In this document: positions 63,191 to 64,000 of the stretch, in pieces
Layout of the letters: each line of letters opens with the position of its first letter
How positions within the stretch are numbered: the first letter of the stretch is position 1
Assembly: GCF_003143515.1 (NCBI RefSeq)
Contig: NZ_CP029343.1
Span: 3,596,001 to 3,660,000, forward strand
Origin: Massilia oculi
GTDB taxonomy: Bacteria > Pseudomonadota > Gammaproteobacteria > Burkholderiales > Burkholderiaceae_D
DNA length: 64,000 bases
Direction of reading: 5' to 3'
Program-made: the position numbers and the translations under genes
Notes under the pieces: model-generated
What the model was told of the DNA's origin: nothing
Databases searched by the model: none
Seen by the model: only the letters and a program-made list of their open reading frames with translations

Positions 63191-63622
63191 ATGACAACAA
63201 AGCAAACCGCCGCTGCGCAGGCATCGGCAACCACATCACCGACCGTACTGACATTCGGTCGCCTGCCAGCCAACATCGACCTGTTCGAGAACACCTTTAC
63301 GGCGTTTGCTCAGGCAGCGGCCTTGGTCCGTGCAGGATATGTATTTTCGCCCGGTACAGCGCCGATGATCTTCCCGAACGGCACGGCCACCATTAGCCTC
63401 ACTCTGGGTACACCAGATCAGGCAGCATTTGATGACGCTATGAAGTCTGTTCAGGCTGGTCGCGATGCGGAAGAAGCCGCGTTTGAGGCTCGCGTGCAAG
63501 CGGCAGCAAAGCACATCGTGGACAGTGCAGCCAAGGCAGCCCGTGACGCCGAGCTTAAAGCGAAAATCACCGAGCAGAAGATTGCGCTTGCCGCTCTTGA
63601 GGCAGCAGCGGGGGTTGCGTGA
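63191..63622 (+). CDS. coiled-coil cargo protein, unknown
   Basis: 143 residues from the ATG at 63191 (AAAGGA upstream). The N-terminal half is mixed; the C-terminal half is an Ala/Lys/Glu-rich helix (EEAAFEARVQAAAKHIVDSA, then KAARDAELKAKITEQKIALA) likely to form a coiled coil. The stop overlaps the GTG of the next ORF, implying coupling. Confidence 0.6.
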   Translation: MTTKQTAAAQASATTSPTVLTFGRLPANIDLFENTFTAFAQAAALVRAGYVFSPGTAPMIFPNGTATISLTLGTPDQAAFDDAMKSVQAGRDAEEAAFEARVQAAAKHIVDSAAKAARDAELKAKITEQKIALAALEAAAGVA

Positions 63623-63837
63623 AAGCCCTGACAGTACGCTTCGTGCCAGCCCCGAGAACCACCAGCAAGCCGCTCGTTGCAATCATCCCAGCCCCGGCAA
63701 CTTATCGCTCGTTAGCTGCGCGGCGAGGAAGTAAGGGTAAGCCACTGGCACCGCAGGCCACTACCGGCGTCAACGATGCCAAGATCGCCTCTCTACTCGC
63801 AATGTTCGGTCGAAGCTGGCAACCGAAGGCGAAGTAA
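63619..63837 (+). CDS. 72-residue basic ORF, unknown
   Basis: Starts with GTG overlapping the previous stop (GTGA). Rich in Pro, Ala, Arg and Lys (KALTVRFVPAPRTTSKPLVA). Translationally coupled to the coiled-coil protein; no domain recognised. Confidence 0.5.
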   Translation: MKALTVRFVPAPRTTSKPLVAIIPAPATYRSLAARRGSKGKPLAPQATTGVNDAKIASLLAMFGRSWQPKAK

Positions 63838-64000
63838 CCGCGATTGCAGGCCCGCAGAAGGCCCGCCAAGGCGTTTGTAGTAACTCGCAAGGGGTAGACC
63901 CGCCATGACTGCACAAATCGCTCCAAGAGCCGTTTAAGCCAAATTCAGTGCGGGCATAACCAGAGCCCTTCTATGATGTCACGGCTAGACGCCTCCAGCA

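Larger units (their letters stand above)
62377..64000. mobile_element. second insertion, left part only
   Basis: From 62377 to the window end the DNA interrupts the aminomutase gene and carries only small unknown ORFs on the plus strand. The left end reads TGTAAAACGCCCC. No integrase or transposase is visible before base 64000, so the class cannot be assigned. Confidence 0.55.

Overview
The window is high-GC DNA from a betaproteobacterium, most likely Oxalobacteraceae (Massilia-like). This rests on the style of the proteins, the trxA-rho-rpmE2 neighbourhood, a proteobacterial hut operon with formimidoylglutamate deiminase, and heavy use of GC-rich codons. No taxonomic search was possible, so the assignment is an inference.

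Layout. 1-3.3 kb: a partial NHL-repeat protein, then IS debris (an IS110-family transposase with an in-frame amber codon, lying against a truncated IS1595-type transposase). 3.6-9.2 kb: tRNA-Leu(CAA), a small membrane protein, an ArnT-like glycosyltransferase, rpmE2, rho, trxA and a single-domain response regulator, all on the minus strand. 9.3-21 kb: histidine catabolism. The repressor hutC (minus) is separated by ada, an overlapping 2OG-Fe(II) oxygenase and an exported amidohydrolase from a tight hutU-H-G-F-D-I operon. The operon has a promoter whose spacer is occupied by a HutC-type palindrome. 21.3-34.2 kb: a GNAT enzyme and an EamA transporter, a DUF962 protein, a LysR regulator, an alpha/beta-hydrolase-like protein that appears to lack its catalytic residues, a complete RND efflux operon, a secreted GH13 amylase, and a ParE/ribbon-helix-helix toxin-antitoxin pair.

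34.35-53.86 kb: a 19.5-kb integrated element, the most interesting part of the window. It splits a host DNA glycosylase gene (uracil/deoxyinosine glycosylase family) between its His-Pro and Arg-Asn codons. The 5' part lies at 34223 and the 3' part resumes at 53854. The element is bounded by a 6-bp direct repeat (ATCCGC) with 23-bp imperfect inverted repeats immediately inside. At its right end it carries three different tyrosine recombinases plus a small coiled-coil protein, in a Tn554-like arrangement. At its left end it carries an intact, diverged copy of the interrupted glycosylase in which the core ATCCGC has become ATCCTA. The element therefore appears to repair the damage it causes, with a copy it should not be able to re-enter. 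The third recombinase requires a -1 shift in an A6 tract.

The cargo looks like anti-phage defence. One part is a GHKL ATPase overlapping a phosphoribosyltransferase-like protein, preceded by a two-gene unit (2TM peptide plus LPO_1073-like protein). Another is a SLATT membrane protein overlapping a reverse transcriptase, followed by a transglutaminase-like cysteine-protease-fold protein. There are also an HNH nuclease fused to an IS3 OrfA N-terminus, an XRE regulator with a divergent partner, and a Zn-ribbon orphan.

54.2-62.4 kb: return to the chromosome with a hybrid sensor kinase, a transglutaminase/TPR lipoprotein, an HDOD protein, a 3-methyladenine DNA glycosylase, a chemotaxis receptor and a Cache-domain protein. 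At about 62.38 kb a lysine 2,3-aminomutase-family gene breaks off, and a second, unrelated mobile segment of small unknown ORFs runs to the end of the window.
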